Part shown: positions 25,892 to 34,635 of the stretch, piece by piece
Layout: each line of letters begins with the position of its first letter
How positions within the stretch are numbered: the first letter of the stretch is position 1
NCBI RefSeq assembly: GCF_030563405.1
Contig: NZ_CP130749.1
Coordinates: 1,484,265 to 1,548,264 of the forward strand
Length of the DNA: 64,000 nucleotides
Direction of reading: 5' to 3'
Origin: Vibrio sp. SNU_ST1
GTDB lineage: Bacteria > Pseudomonadota > Gammaproteobacteria > Enterobacterales > Vibrionaceae
Made by a program: the position numbers and the translations under genes
The notes under the pieces: generated by a model
Told to the model about the DNA's origin: nothing
The model's database searches: none
What the model saw: the letters and a program-made list of their open reading frames with translations, nothing else

Positions 25892-27183
25892 TAAAATCGT
25901 CCTTTGATATTTAAAAGAATCATATGACTATCGGGTAAGTTGGCGTAAGCAGAATCACTTTTACCGCCTAGAAAGCGTGCAGCAAGTTCCAAATCCAACG
26001 ATGAATTGCCATTATCTAAAGCCTTATAGTTGAGCCACTGAGTAGCAATAAAGCCACCGTCTTGTGGAGAGAACATGACATCGAATGTTGGCGTGATATC
26101 TTCAAGCCAGCCATGCGTCGAATCCAATGACCAGTGAAACATGATGTTATGTTGAACCCAATTGGCGTGTTGATAACCTTGAGCGTAAGAACCAGCCAGT
26201 GATGCTGTCATCGAATTGAGAGACAAAGATTCTGCATTTTCTATCGCACTTTGCCACTCAGAATCACTCCAAGCGCGGCTATCAAACCAGTATTCCAATA
26301 CGACATTGTGGCCCGTGTCATTGGCCCATGTTAATCCTGCTAACGCTTGATAAGCCTCGCCCTGCTCTTCAAGATAAACCGGTTGATGCATTGAGTGGGG
26401 CTGGCTGTAACCAAGGCTTTGTCGCTGATAAATCACAGAGCCATGAAACTCCCAAGCGAGGTTCAATACCGACACCAAGCTAGCTCCAAGTAAGCCGTGG
26501 CGTACATCGTCGTAATAAGCGACCCATTGATATTCGTGATCGCCCACCAAGTTGTAACGACGCACTCCAAACCCTTGCTGCTGGTTCTGTTTTTCGAATT
26601 CATTCACATCTTGGGAAGTCCATGAAGAGTCGCTGTAAAGCAGTGTCCACTCACCCGTCATATCGAACAATGACGCCGAAGCTACACCCGCCCCCTCTTC
26701 TGCGACAATACCGACTGGGGTCTGGCGATAAGGCTTGATGATGTCTAACGGTCGATAGCCATAACCCACGCCCCAATCTAGGCGAACCTTGCCAAGAGTG
26801 ACATCGAGGTAGTGATCACCGACTATAGAATTAGACAGCTCAACACCACCTTGCCAAAACAACTCACGCACAATGAATTCAGACTCAAAGCTCGCCTCTT
26901 GTCCTTGAGGGTTGTTGCTTAGAATATCGTTGGCTTTCACTGCGAACAGACCAAGCCAATTACCATATCCAACCTCTAGATCCAGCAAGCCATTGAATGA
27001 CTGACGATTATCAGACGCTAAAGGGCTGAATGGCGACTCTCTCGACTCAACGGCTTCTGCACTCAGTTGCCAATCCCACGCTAGGCTCAGATCGCCCGCT
27101 TGAATCGTGTGACTCACGCAAGACAAAGCAATCAAAGTAGCAACTCGGGACTTGATGTGAGACTTGCAATCGAAAGCTTTCAT
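25891..27183 (-). CDS. Predicted outer-membrane beta-barrel protein
   Basis: I do not recognise a named family. The protein of about 430 residues begins with a signal sequence ending near IQAGDLSLAW, followed by many alternating-hydrophobicity strands rich in Trp, Tyr and Gly. It ends in LLNIKGRF with a terminal Phe, the usual outer-membrane barrel signature. I took the ATG at 27183 because AGGTGGG lies about 7 bases upstream; GTG at 27192 is an alternative. It sits between the LolA-like gene (9 bases) and the kinase (1-base overlap), so it should be the outer-membrane component or a receptor for the adjacent ABC/LolA-like pathway. Confidence 0.8.
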   Translation of the reverse strand: MKAFDCKSHIKSRVATLIALSCVSHTIQAGDLSLAWDWQLSAEAVESRESPFSPLASDNRQSFNGLLDLEVGYGNWLGLFAVKANDILSNNPQGQEASFESEFIVRELFWQGGVELSNSIVGDHYLDVTLGKVRLDWGVGYGYRPLDIIKPYRQTPVGIVAEEGAGVASASLFDMTGEWTLLYSDSSWTSQDVNEFEKQNQQQGFGVRRYNLVGDHEYQWVAYYDDVRHGLLGASLVSVLNLAWEFHGSVIYQRQSLGYSQPHSMHQPVYLEEQGEAYQALAGLTWANDTGHNVVLEYWFDSRAWSDSEWQSAIENAESLSLNSMTASLAGSYAQGYQHANWVQHNIMFHWSLDSTHGWLEDITPTFDVMFSPQDGGFIATQWLNYKALDNGNSSLDLELAARFLGGKSDSAYANLPDSHMILLNIKGRF

Positions 27184-27192
27184 GGCACCCAC

Positions 27193-27993
27193 CTAAAGCC
27201 CAGACACGCTATTACGCGATAAGTAAGCAGGGTTGTAGTATTTATCTGCCAAGCTTTGCTCGCTCACTTCGCGGTACTCAATTACGGTTTTCTTACTTGG
27301 TTGAATCTTATCGAGCAAGGTCATCGACACCACTGTTGGTAATCCATCACGCACGCCTTCAGTAAACCAAGCTTGCTTGGCTAGCTTTCCTGAGCGCAGA
27401 TACAGATCCGCTTTAACTGGAAACGCTCGGTCTGCCGTTAGCCACAGATCAATCGACTGGTAACTCGCCCCCTTGGTTTTCGCCGCGAGCTTTAAGTGAT
27501 GGGTATCAAGCTGTTCACCACTCGGCATCTCAACTTGTTGCTCGGCAACCCACTCACCTTGGTAATCTTCGCTCCACGTCAGTGTAGAGATATCGCCAAC
27601 CGAGGCTTCACCCAACAATTTTTGCATCGGTGTGATACGAATTGGTCGGCGCGATTTCGGCATCAGCAACCAATAATTATCCTCTATCATCAGCATCTTT
27701 TGACCTGCCTCAACAGCAGATTTAAAGACCACTAACGACTCTCGGTTTGGTCTTGTGTAGACGTTATACTCTCGGGTTTTATCCAGTTGCTCGTCTTGAT
27801 ATAGAGCAACTAATGAGACCACCTTAGACGCTTGGGCGCTGTTCAAGCGATAGCTGTCTGCCCTAGCAATCATCTCGGTAACTTGCTGTGAATCGACCGC
27901 CCAGCTCGGTGTTGATGCTAGAACCAAAGCCAAAACAGAGCCCAACGCGAAAGCCAAACCCAAGCTATTGAATGAACGAGTTAATTTACACAT
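27193..27993 (-). CDS. LolA-like outer-membrane lipoprotein-sorting family protein
   Basis: This 266-residue exported protein has a signal peptide ending at about Ala32 (PSWA). The mature part resembles the LolA/LolB half-barrel family (Pfam LolA_like), with the pattern YWLLMPKSRRPIRITPMQKLLGEASVGDI around 105-135. True LolA carries lipoproteins across the periplasm; this class is usually found beside MacB/LolE-type ABC transporters and its cargo is unknown. The ATG overlaps the permease stop by 8 bases, which indicates tight coupling. It could shuttle a lipid or lipoprotein from the permease to the barrel protein encoded next. Confidence 0.82.
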   Translation of the reverse strand: MCKLTRSFNSLGLAFALGSVLALVLASTPSWAVDSQQVTEMIARADSYRLNSAQASKVVSLVALYQDEQLDKTREYNVYTRPNRESLVVFKSAVEAGQKMLMIEDNYWLLMPKSRRPIRITPMQKLLGEASVGDISTLTWSEDYQGEWVAEQQVEMPSGEQLDTHHLKLAAKTKGASYQSIDLWLTADRAFPVKADLYLRSGKLAKQAWFTEGVRDGLPTVVSMTLLDKIQPSKKTVIEYREVSEQSLADKYYNPAYLSRNSVSGL

Positions 27994-29284
27994 AAACCAG
28001 TGCCTCCGTGATTGGCTTATTCACGCCTTTGCGAGCAGAGAAATAAGCAGCCAGCAAACATATCGTCAGCACACCTAAGGTGGCATAACCAACTAATTCA
28101 AAAGAGAAGTAAATGTTGAGTGGGTAGCCCTCGGTTCGACCCGGAGGTGGTGGCATTTGCACATCAACCACCAGCAGTAACACCGACACCAAACCACTCA
28201 CTAGCGCGCCTATTGCACTGCCAATCAGTGCCAGTAATCCTGCCTCTTTTAAGAAGCCTGCGACGATTTCAGAGGGGTAACTCCCGAGTGCCGACAAGGT
28301 GCCGATTTCACGAGTACGTTCTGTCACCGACATGGTCATGGTGTTAAACAAAGATACGAACACCACCAATGCCATAACAGCACCCATGATGCCGAAGATC
28401 CGGTCGTAAAGATCTTTAACCTTGGTGTAGAAAAACGCGCGATCTTGCCACGGAGTGATCTCGATCTCTGTGCCTTGATCGTTTTGGCTAGCGCTATTTC
28501 GATCTAAAGCAGTTTGAATACGCTGTTGAACCGTCGAGGTCTTGTTGGTTTCAAATAAGAACACCGACAAGGTACTGACTTTGTCTGAGGCCAAAAGCTC
28601 TTGAGCAGTGGTGATATGAATATACAGCTGACGCTTATCCAACTCAGGAACCCCAGTCGAATAGATACCCTGCACTTTAAAATCAAAAGCATTCAAAGCA
28701 CCATCACTGGTGGTCGCGAGCAAGGTCACCCAATCGCCAACCGCAACTTTGAGGTTACGGGCAAGGTCGATTCCCAGCATCACTTGTGGCTCTTGGCTGT
28801 CGTATCTTAGCGACTTCACATCCGACAGGGTTTGTCCGCTGCGCACATCAAGGAAAGGACCTTTCATGTCGAACTCGCGCTCATTCACGCCCGTTCCCAT
28901 AAAAATGGTCGATTTGCTGCCGTTAGAAACCAAACCACTAAAATAGATTCGCGGCTGTACACCACGCACATCACTATCGCCAATAATGCTCTTGGTTAGC
29001 GCTTGAACCTTGTCTAAACCATTGCTCAGCGGCATGTCTTCATCTTGTTCAAAGTATCCCGGCGTGCTCAAAGTAAGATGACCAGTATCTCGAGCGGTCG
29101 ATTCTCTCAAAGATTCGTAGGTGTAAAGCCCATAACCACCGGCACTGGTGAGTGCAAATACCGCAATCGCGATGATCAACACCGACAACAAACTGCGTCG
29201 ACCGTTTCTCAATAAATTAAGCCAAGCCAAACGCACCGAGGTTGGAAGTAAAAACGTGCTCATTCTTTGTGTTAACTTGCCCAT
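27986..29284 (-). CDS. ABC transporter permease, FtsX/LolE/MacB type
   Basis: This 432-residue permease has one N-terminal helix (about 32-55), a large periplasmic MacB-PCD domain (about 60-270), and three C-terminal helices. The FtsX signature TERTREIGTLSALGSYPSEI (about 315-335) is present. Type VII ABC proteins of this kind do not move substrate across the inner membrane but extract it and power periplasmic partners. GGAGG 7 bases before the ATG at 29284 fixes the start, which overlaps the ATPase gene by 13 bases. A single permease gene suggests a homodimer. Confidence 0.9.
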   Translation of the reverse strand: MGKLTQRMSTFLLPTSVRLAWLNLLRNGRRSLLSVLIIAIAVFALTSAGGYGLYTYESLRESTARDTGHLTLSTPGYFEQDEDMPLSNGLDKVQALTKSIIGDSDVRGVQPRIYFSGLVSNGSKSTIFMGTGVNEREFDMKGPFLDVRSGQTLSDVKSLRYDSQEPQVMLGIDLARNLKVAVGDWVTLLATTSDGALNAFDFKVQGIYSTGVPELDKRQLYIHITTAQELLASDKVSTLSVFLFETNKTSTVQQRIQTALDRNSASQNDQGTEIEITPWQDRAFFYTKVKDLYDRIFGIMGAVMALVVFVSLFNTMTMSVTERTREIGTLSALGSYPSEIVAGFLKEAGLLALIGSAIGALVSGLVSVLLLVVDVQMPPPPGRTEGYPLNIYFSFELVGYATLGVLTICLLAAYFSARKGVNKPITEALVYV

Positions 29285-29970
29285 GAGATCGCCTCCATAG
29301 TTGCGACTTGTGGAGCCAGTTGGCCGTCGATAAGTTCAATGACTCGATCGCAGCGCTGCGCCATTCTTGGGTCGTGCGTTGCGACGATAAAAGTCGTGCC
29401 CATTTCGTGGCCGAGCTCTTTCATAATGTCGATTACAAGGTTGGCGGTGTGACTGTCTAGGCTCGCGGTCGGCTCATCGGCAATCACCAAGCTTGGGTTG
29501 TGGATCAACGCTCTGGCTATCGCGACACGTTGTTGCTGACCTCCAGACAAGTTGTCTGGACGATGATGAACGTAATCTCCTAGCCCTACACGCTCCAGCA
29601 TTTGCTGTGCTCTGGCCTGCTGTTCTTGCTTGGAACATTGGTTCAACATCAATGGGTAAGCGACGTTTTCAAGCGCCGTCATCACAGGAACAAGATTGAA
29701 GCGCTGAAAAACAAACCCCAGTGACTGACGACGAAAACGCGCAGCGGCGATCTGTTCTGTTGGGTACGGTTGACCATCAATATGTATCTCACCTTGATAG
29801 TCCATATCCAACAAGCCAAGGATATTCAAAAGTGTGCTTTTACCAGAACCTGATGGCCCACATAACGCCACCATTTCACCGCGTTGGATGTGTCCATCGA
29901 CCCCGTTTAATGCATCAACACGTTGACCGCCAGCCACATACACTTTGCTGATACCTTTAAATTCAATCAT
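29272..29970 (-). CDS. ABC transporter ATPase, LolD/MacB type
   Basis: This 232-residue ATPase has Walker A GPSGSGKST (38-46), Q-loop VFQRFNLVP, signature LSGGQQQRVAIARAL (about 140-154), Walker B LVIADEPTASLD and the H-loop THD. The LolD-like signature and length match type VII exporters. It pairs with the FtsX-type permease (13-base overlap) as the motor of the envelope system. Confidence 0.93.
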   Translation of the reverse strand: MIEFKGISKVYVAGGQRVDALNGVDGHIQRGEMVALCGPSGSGKSTLLNILGLLDMDYQGEIHIDGQPYPTEQIAAARFRRQSLGFVFQRFNLVPVMTALENVAYPLMLNQCSKQEQQARAQQMLERVGLGDYVHHRPDNLSGGQQQRVAIARALIHNPSLVIADEPTASLDSHTANLVIDIMKELGHEMGTTFIVATHDPRMAQRCDRVIELIDGQLAPQVATMEAISWAS

Positions 29971-30056
29971 TCCATTGTCCTCCGATTACCCATCATTCTT
30001 AAGCGTTCGCAGTTGTTGTTGAGCTTGAGTAAACCGCTATTTAGCATTCGCAACTG

Positions 30057-30737
30057 TTACTTGGCTTTCGCTATTAGGGCCTTCGCCGTCATAGTTTCGA
30101 TGTTGCCAGCATCGGCAGTTTCCATTTGTTCTAGCCACGCTTGTGCTTGCTTAAGATCTTCAGCACGAATCGATGCAGTAATGGCGTAACGGTAAATCCA
30201 CGAAGTCGCAGCGAAATGTTGTTGTTGGAAATCATCTTCCGCGAGTAACGAGAGGAACAAGTCATAACCACGGTCAAAGTGGTTAAACATGTCTGGCAGA
30301 GAGGTGTATGTAACGGCGGCCATTGCACGAGTCAGGTAAGAATCTGGCAGCCCTTGAATACGAGGTTGCTCATGAATCGGTTGATCTTCGCTTTTAAGCA
30401 GCACCAATGATTTATCAATGGTTGATAAGCCCTTTTCCACATACTTCATCTTGTTCCAAGGCAAGAACGCGTCACGCCCCATTAAGGTTTCTGTGCTTCC
30501 TAGATACACCAAAGTCAGTGGTGTCGCGCCATCTTGTTGCAGCGTGTCGTTAAGGCGTTCGTACGCCACCTCAACCAAGTCTTCATTGCCTTGCACCGCT
30601 TGGTTGTAGATATCGAGCACGTCTGAACTCGGGTTCGCCAAAGCTAATGACGGTGCAAACGAAACAAGCACAATCAGTAATGAACGCTTAAGCAGAGAAG
30701 TGGTAGAGCTTGAATTAAATGAGTGTGAAGTAGTCAT
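30057..30737 (-). CDS. Exported helical repeat protein, first gene of envelope operon
   Basis: This 226-residue protein has a signal peptide (hydrophobic core about 18-33, ending ALA at about 35). The rest is alpha-helical with spacing like TPR or Sel1-type repeats (for example TLVYLGSTETLMGRDAF and AQAWLEQMETADAG). I do not recognise a specific family. It is first in the operon, 86 bases before the ABC ATPase gene, so it may be a periplasmic adaptor or assembly factor for the transporter. Confidence 0.7.
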   Translation of the reverse strand: MTTSHSFNSSSTTSLLKRSLLIVLVSFAPSLALANPSSDVLDIYNQAVQGNEDLVEVAYERLNDTLQQDGATPLTLVYLGSTETLMGRDAFLPWNKMKYVEKGLSTIDKSLVLLKSEDQPIHEQPRIQGLPDSYLTRAMAAVTYTSLPDMFNHFDRGYDLFLSLLAEDDFQQQHFAATSWIYRYAITASIRAEDLKQAQAWLEQMETADAGNIETMTAKALIAKAK

Positions 30738-30989
30738 GATTTCTAATCCCTTTCAAATGTTGACGTTGAAAGGTTAACTAGAATTTGTCATGCCGTTTTA
30801 TCAATGCGACGAATGGTAATTACCAGGAGTGAATGGTTGAGCGAGGGTGTGAATGGTGGGAACGATAAACAAGAAGCAAGAACTTGTGTCCACCTGTAAA
30901 CATGCCCAACTGAATAAACAAGGGCTAACGGTCTCTTTCTTAACCAACTATCGTAAGGCTATCGTATCTATGTGGACGCTGAAGCAGGT

Positions 30990-31013
30990 AAAAAGAGGCG
31001 CGTTATGCGCCTC
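30990..31013 (-). terminator. Terminator after phospholipase-D-like gene
   Basis: GAGGCGC pairs with GCGCCTC around a 5-nt loop, with TTTTT on the minus strand. It lies 17 bases after the stop. Confidence 0.88.
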
Positions 31014-31029
31014 CTTAAGTTACAACAAA

Positions 31030-32871
31030 CTAACCTGAGTAAGCATGCGGTCCTGAGTATTTCCACAAAGGTTTCCAGTAAGACTCAAGTAAATCGTTAA
31101 CAGGTTCACCTTCAATAAGGTAATTGACCTCGGCCAAATTACCAGGATAAAGGTTATCCGAACCGACGATACAAACCTCATCATCGACAATCATTACTTT
31201 TGAATGATTACCGGGAGCTGAATCAACAGCCCCATAAAAGAACCCACTCGCACTCACTGTCGTCCAAAATGGATGCCCAATCACTCCTTGCTCCGGTGGT
31301 CTCTCTGACAATGGCTGAGCCTTGAGTGTTGCTGTTTTTCCCTGCTCTGGAAGATTTGGCCATTTGTACGTATCGCCTTCAGTCGTCTTATCTTCCGGTA
31401 CTTTATCGGTAAAAAAGAACGGCGCGATAAAGAGACGAGATAAAGCGTCCTGACGCTTACCATCACTGTCATCAAGGCGTTGATCGGTATCGGCATCGTG
31501 AGTCATGTAATACTCCATCAAACCAAATGTCCGTACCGCTCCCGATCCAAATGAGTATTGATCGCCTTCAGCCCCTGCGCCTGCATCTAAGGGCGATACA
31601 ACGATCTGAACAGTTAGCCCTTCATTTTTCAGCAATGCTTCGATAATCCAATGACATACAACGTGATCTTTCCAGTTCTTTTTCCAAGCACTGATCACAT
31701 CCTGCTGCGACATACGGATAACATTTTTCGCATTTAAAATTAGGCTCTTTTTCATGATTTCCGAGCCTATCTTAAAATCGGTATCTCGGTTAGGCCCTGT
31801 CCAATACTTACCGACCGTGAGTATACGGTCGGACTTTTTGTAGTCCTCTAGCTTATCGTATGAATGGTACACCTGACGCTCTTCAAAAACGTTAGCATCT
31901 AAGTCTGAGACTGAGCGCAAATCAAACTTTTCGATTTGATTAATTGAAGGCAACGGAGGTAAAGCTGGAGATTGAGGATCGACTCCAGGTTGAATACCGG
32001 TTTCATGGACCTCTAGAATACTATTCTGTTTTTCCTGTATGTAATCCTGAACATAACTAATCATAAGAGGATCATGTGGATAGTTGGGTTCGCTATCCCT
32101 GTTGTACCAAGTGAGGTCATCAGTATCTAATGATTCCTTAGTAAGCAGAAATGTATCCGCCGTCCATAGTTCGTTAAGGAACAGTTGAGAACCTAAACTG
32201 GCCGCACCGTGAACGACAACAGAAACATCATGGACAGGAGGATAGCTTCGGAAAAGATCCATATTCAGGTTATGGCCACCAACCAAAGACTCAACACCAT
32301 CACAGGCTATGATTTTGGTGTGATTCCAAGTCATTTTTGTATCAGAATCAGAAATTAATGACTCCGGAAGAAATTTCTTCTGTGCTGACATCCAAGAACC
32401 GGTCGCTCTTTGGTAGAACCTGCCCACAACGAATTCAGGCATGATCTCCCAATATGCTGAGCGTGCTCTGATTAAGCGAACCAGAGCAGCTTTAAAGTCG
32501 ATAAGGTTATCTGGCTCATTGATAGGGTAAAGTGGCGTCTGACCAAATATGAACCGGAACTGTGGTGATTCGTTTCGGCCCATAGGCTCCGTAAGTGCGG
32601 TATCTATTGCTCCCAGAATCGCTCTCGCCCAATCAGGATCTGGGCTGTTTAACGACGAGATATCACACCGATAACGAGTCTTCTGTACTACCTCAACAAT
32701 TGCCCGCTCAAATTCTCCCTGACGTTCAATAGCACGAGGCATTATCTCTGGACCAAACGACATCCCCCATATACTGGGAGTATCAAGTAACCTGACATAG
32801 TTCATATCACTGTCATGGTAGAAAAGGTCGTTTTTTAATAGTTCTTCTTTGATTAACTCTATTTTACTCAT
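31030..32871 (-). CDS. Phospholipase D superfamily protein with two HKD motifs
   Basis: This 613-residue protein has both catalytic HxKx4D motifs of the PLD superfamily: His184/Lys186/Asp191 in WNHTKIIACDG and His556/Lys558/Asp563 in NHSKVMIVDD, each followed by the usual GG/GS-x-N. This predicts phosphodiester hydrolysis or transphosphatidylation. No clear signal peptide is visible, so it is cytoplasmic or exported by a non-Sec route. The ATG at 32871 has AAGG 6 bases upstream; a GTG at 32877 is less likely. It is downstream of a Tat-exported hydrolase in what looks like a two-gene operon. No T6SS component is nearby, though both activities occur among lipase effectors. Confidence 0.9.
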   Translation of the reverse strand: MSKIELIKEELLKNDLFYHDSDMNYVRLLDTPSIWGMSFGPEIMPRAIERQGEFERAIVEVVQKTRYRCDISSLNSPDPDWARAILGAIDTALTEPMGRNESPQFRFIFGQTPLYPINEPDNLIDFKAALVRLIRARSAYWEIMPEFVVGRFYQRATGSWMSAQKKFLPESLISDSDTKMTWNHTKIIACDGVESLVGGHNLNMDLFRSYPPVHDVSVVVHGAASLGSQLFLNELWTADTFLLTKESLDTDDLTWYNRDSEPNYPHDPLMISYVQDYIQEKQNSILEVHETGIQPGVDPQSPALPPLPSINQIEKFDLRSVSDLDANVFEERQVYHSYDKLEDYKKSDRILTVGKYWTGPNRDTDFKIGSEIMKKSLILNAKNVIRMSQQDVISAWKKNWKDHVVCHWIIEALLKNEGLTVQIVVSPLDAGAGAEGDQYSFGSGAVRTFGLMEYYMTHDADTDQRLDDSDGKRQDALSRLFIAPFFFTDKVPEDKTTEGDTYKWPNLPEQGKTATLKAQPLSERPPEQGVIGHPFWTTVSASGFFYGAVDSAPGNHSKVMIVDDEVCIVGSDNLYPGNLAEVNYLIEGEPVNDLLESYWKPLWKYSGPHAYSG

Positions 32872-32885
32872 CTTCACCTTAACCT

Positions 32886-32901
32886 GCTGTTTATAAACAG
32901 C
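32886..32901. promoter_or_regulatory. Perfect palindrome before PLD gene
   Basis: GCTGTTTATAAACAGC is a 16-bp perfect palindrome 14 bases before the PLD start. It could be an operator or an RNA hairpin beside the ribosome site. Its CTGT-N6-ACAG spacing does not fit LexA (N8). Confidence 0.4.
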
Positions 32902-32955
32902 TTGTCAATTTACAAGCGGATTTCGATTTAACTCTGCTATCGATTAATTTGGGGA

Positions 32956-34293
32956 TCATAAAAACTTCCAGTCAACCCACCCTTTGTTGCTTCGCTCTGT
33001 AGTTACCGGATAAGCGAGTTTATATGGAGGATCGCCAACTACATCGTCCATATAATAGGTATCGTTCGGGTTACGCCCCCAAATTGATGAGATTCTTCGA
33101 ACATACGGCCTTCCGGGAAGGGAGTTACTATTACGAGTTTCTCCTCCTCCCATAATGTCGAACTCACGATGGAAGGTATGAATTTCTTTTCTTAGCTCTG
33201 CAACACTTTTTTCAACAGCGCAAGGAACAGCAAAATCGGTTCCCCATTGGGTCAGGTAACCTCTAGCCATTTTGTAGATTAGCTCAGGGACAGGAGCAAC
33301 CGTTGCGCTTACCTTATCAGCAGAATAATAACCATCACTGGTAGTATTCCCGGCTACAGTGCCGTGTCTGCCACGGCAGGCATAGAGCTCATAACCAACA
33401 GGTTGAGGTCTGTTACTATCTGGAGCAAGAGGATCGGCTTGTTGTACATCGTTTGCCATGCTTGCCCAGCCTGGATACCTTTTTATCCAGTCCCACCATG
33501 ACTGACTGTGGATAGTGATATCGTTATTTTCGTTTCTCATTCTTCCATTTGGCCGAGGAACTAGGGCTTGGAAGGCATGATCTTGCACGTTTAGATTGTA
33601 TGATTGATCCCAAGAATAAACACCTACGTAGTTAACGACGTTTGGAGGCAGTTGAGTAAGAATACTCCACCATGTGCCAGGCCCAGGAACCGGATCTATT
33701 GCGAAGATATTAACAGGCGTATTACGTGTTTTTTCGTCACCATATGCATATAAGAACCAAGCAGCCATGATAGCTTCACAGGCTCCCCGGCTATGCCCGA
33801 TTAGGTTAAACACATCACCTTCACTTGCCGCAGCCAAGTTTGCTCCGTGCAGTGCTAACGCAGGCATAGTCCAACCCGCAAGGGACTCCTTATACTTGGT
33901 ATACTGGTTTCCGCTAATATAGCTAGAAATATCAGACAGCAGTTCATCTGGCGCGTTAAGTGGGCCGTTGACCATCAGTGGTTCACTGGTATCTCTGGTA
34001 TGAGCCCAGTCATTCTCACCAGCCCCCCTGACCGTCATTCCAACACCTTTCAGCTCATTGATGATTCTAACGGGAATATAACCTGTTGAAGGAAGGTAGA
34101 TATTTTTATCACTTTCCTCACGGGATACTTCCCCTTCATCACGAGTGCAAGCTGTGCCAGAGAAAGATACTGTCATTACACCTGTTTTCTCAGCGAATGA
34201 GAATCTCGGAAGAGCCGGAACAGAGGTGCTTATAAGTAAACCTGAACCACCTATCAAGCCTGATTTAAGGAAATCTCGCCTTCTTATATTCAT
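32956..34293 (-). CDS. Tat-exported alpha/beta hydrolase
   Basis: This protein of about 445 residues carries a twin-arginine signal (RRRDFLK at 4-10, then a weakly hydrophobic stretch to about 28), so it should be exported folded. The nucleophile elbow GHSRG with Ser168 and the following ACEAIMAAWFLYAYG helix indicate an alpha/beta hydrolase; Asp and His candidates follow (IDPVPGPG, HREFD). It most resembles large lipase-like or DUF2235-like hydrolases, but the exact family is uncertain. AAGG precedes the ATG at 34293; an upstream TTG at 34308 is weaker. It is upstream of the PLD gene (84 bases), which suggests joint action on phospholipids. Confidence 0.8.
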   Translation of the reverse strand: MNIRRRDFLKSGLIGGSGLLISTSVPALPRFSFAEKTGVMTVSFSGTACTRDEGEVSREESDKNIYLPSTGYIPVRIINELKGVGMTVRGAGENDWAHTRDTSEPLMVNGPLNAPDELLSDISSYISGNQYTKYKESLAGWTMPALALHGANLAAASEGDVFNLIGHSRGACEAIMAAWFLYAYGDEKTRNTPVNIFAIDPVPGPGTWWSILTQLPPNVVNYVGVYSWDQSYNLNVQDHAFQALVPRPNGRMRNENNDITIHSQSWWDWIKRYPGWASMANDVQQADPLAPDSNRPQPVGYELYACRGRHGTVAGNTTSDGYYSADKVSATVAPVPELIYKMARGYLTQWGTDFAVPCAVEKSVAELRKEIHTFHREFDIMGGGETRNSNSLPGRPYVRRISSIWGRNPNDTYYMDDVVGDPPYKLAYPVTTERSNKGWVDWKFL

Positions 34294-34531
34294 ATGCCTT
34301 ACTCCCAAAAGTACTCAAAAATATTTTACTGTTTTGGATCAAGTCCGAGCCTTGCTCTAGTCGAGACATTAACAGCAAGGGGATTATCTAAATGTAAGCA
34401 AATGTAATCAAGCGCAATGCACACGATTGCGCACGAAAAATTAATCTATGAAGAGAGTTATGAGTTAGGACAAAACGATTTATTCGGCCAATTTAAGCCA
34501 AGTAATACATCCAACTACACATATACCAGAC

Positions 34532-34559
34532 AAAAAAATAGCCGCTCAATGGCGGCTAT
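34532..34559 (-). terminator. Terminator after chemoreceptor gene
   Basis: ATAGCCGC pairs with GCGGCTAT, and TTTTTTT follows on the minus strand. It lies in the 342-base gap between the hydrolase start and the chemoreceptor stop; nothing else is recognised there. Confidence 0.88.
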
Positions 34560-34635
34560 CTTGTCATGGTCTAAATTACTAAATCTAGATCAAGGGTGCT
34601 TAATTTCTAAAGAAAAGGCACACTTACATGACTCA

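Noticed and set aside
30853..31038. 61-residue plus-strand ORF
   Set aside because: It runs through a rho-independent terminator and into the PLD gene's end; no start signal.
32886..32901. LexA box in the palindrome before the PLD gene
   Set aside because: The spacing between CTGT and ACAG is 6 bases instead of the 8 of LexA sites.
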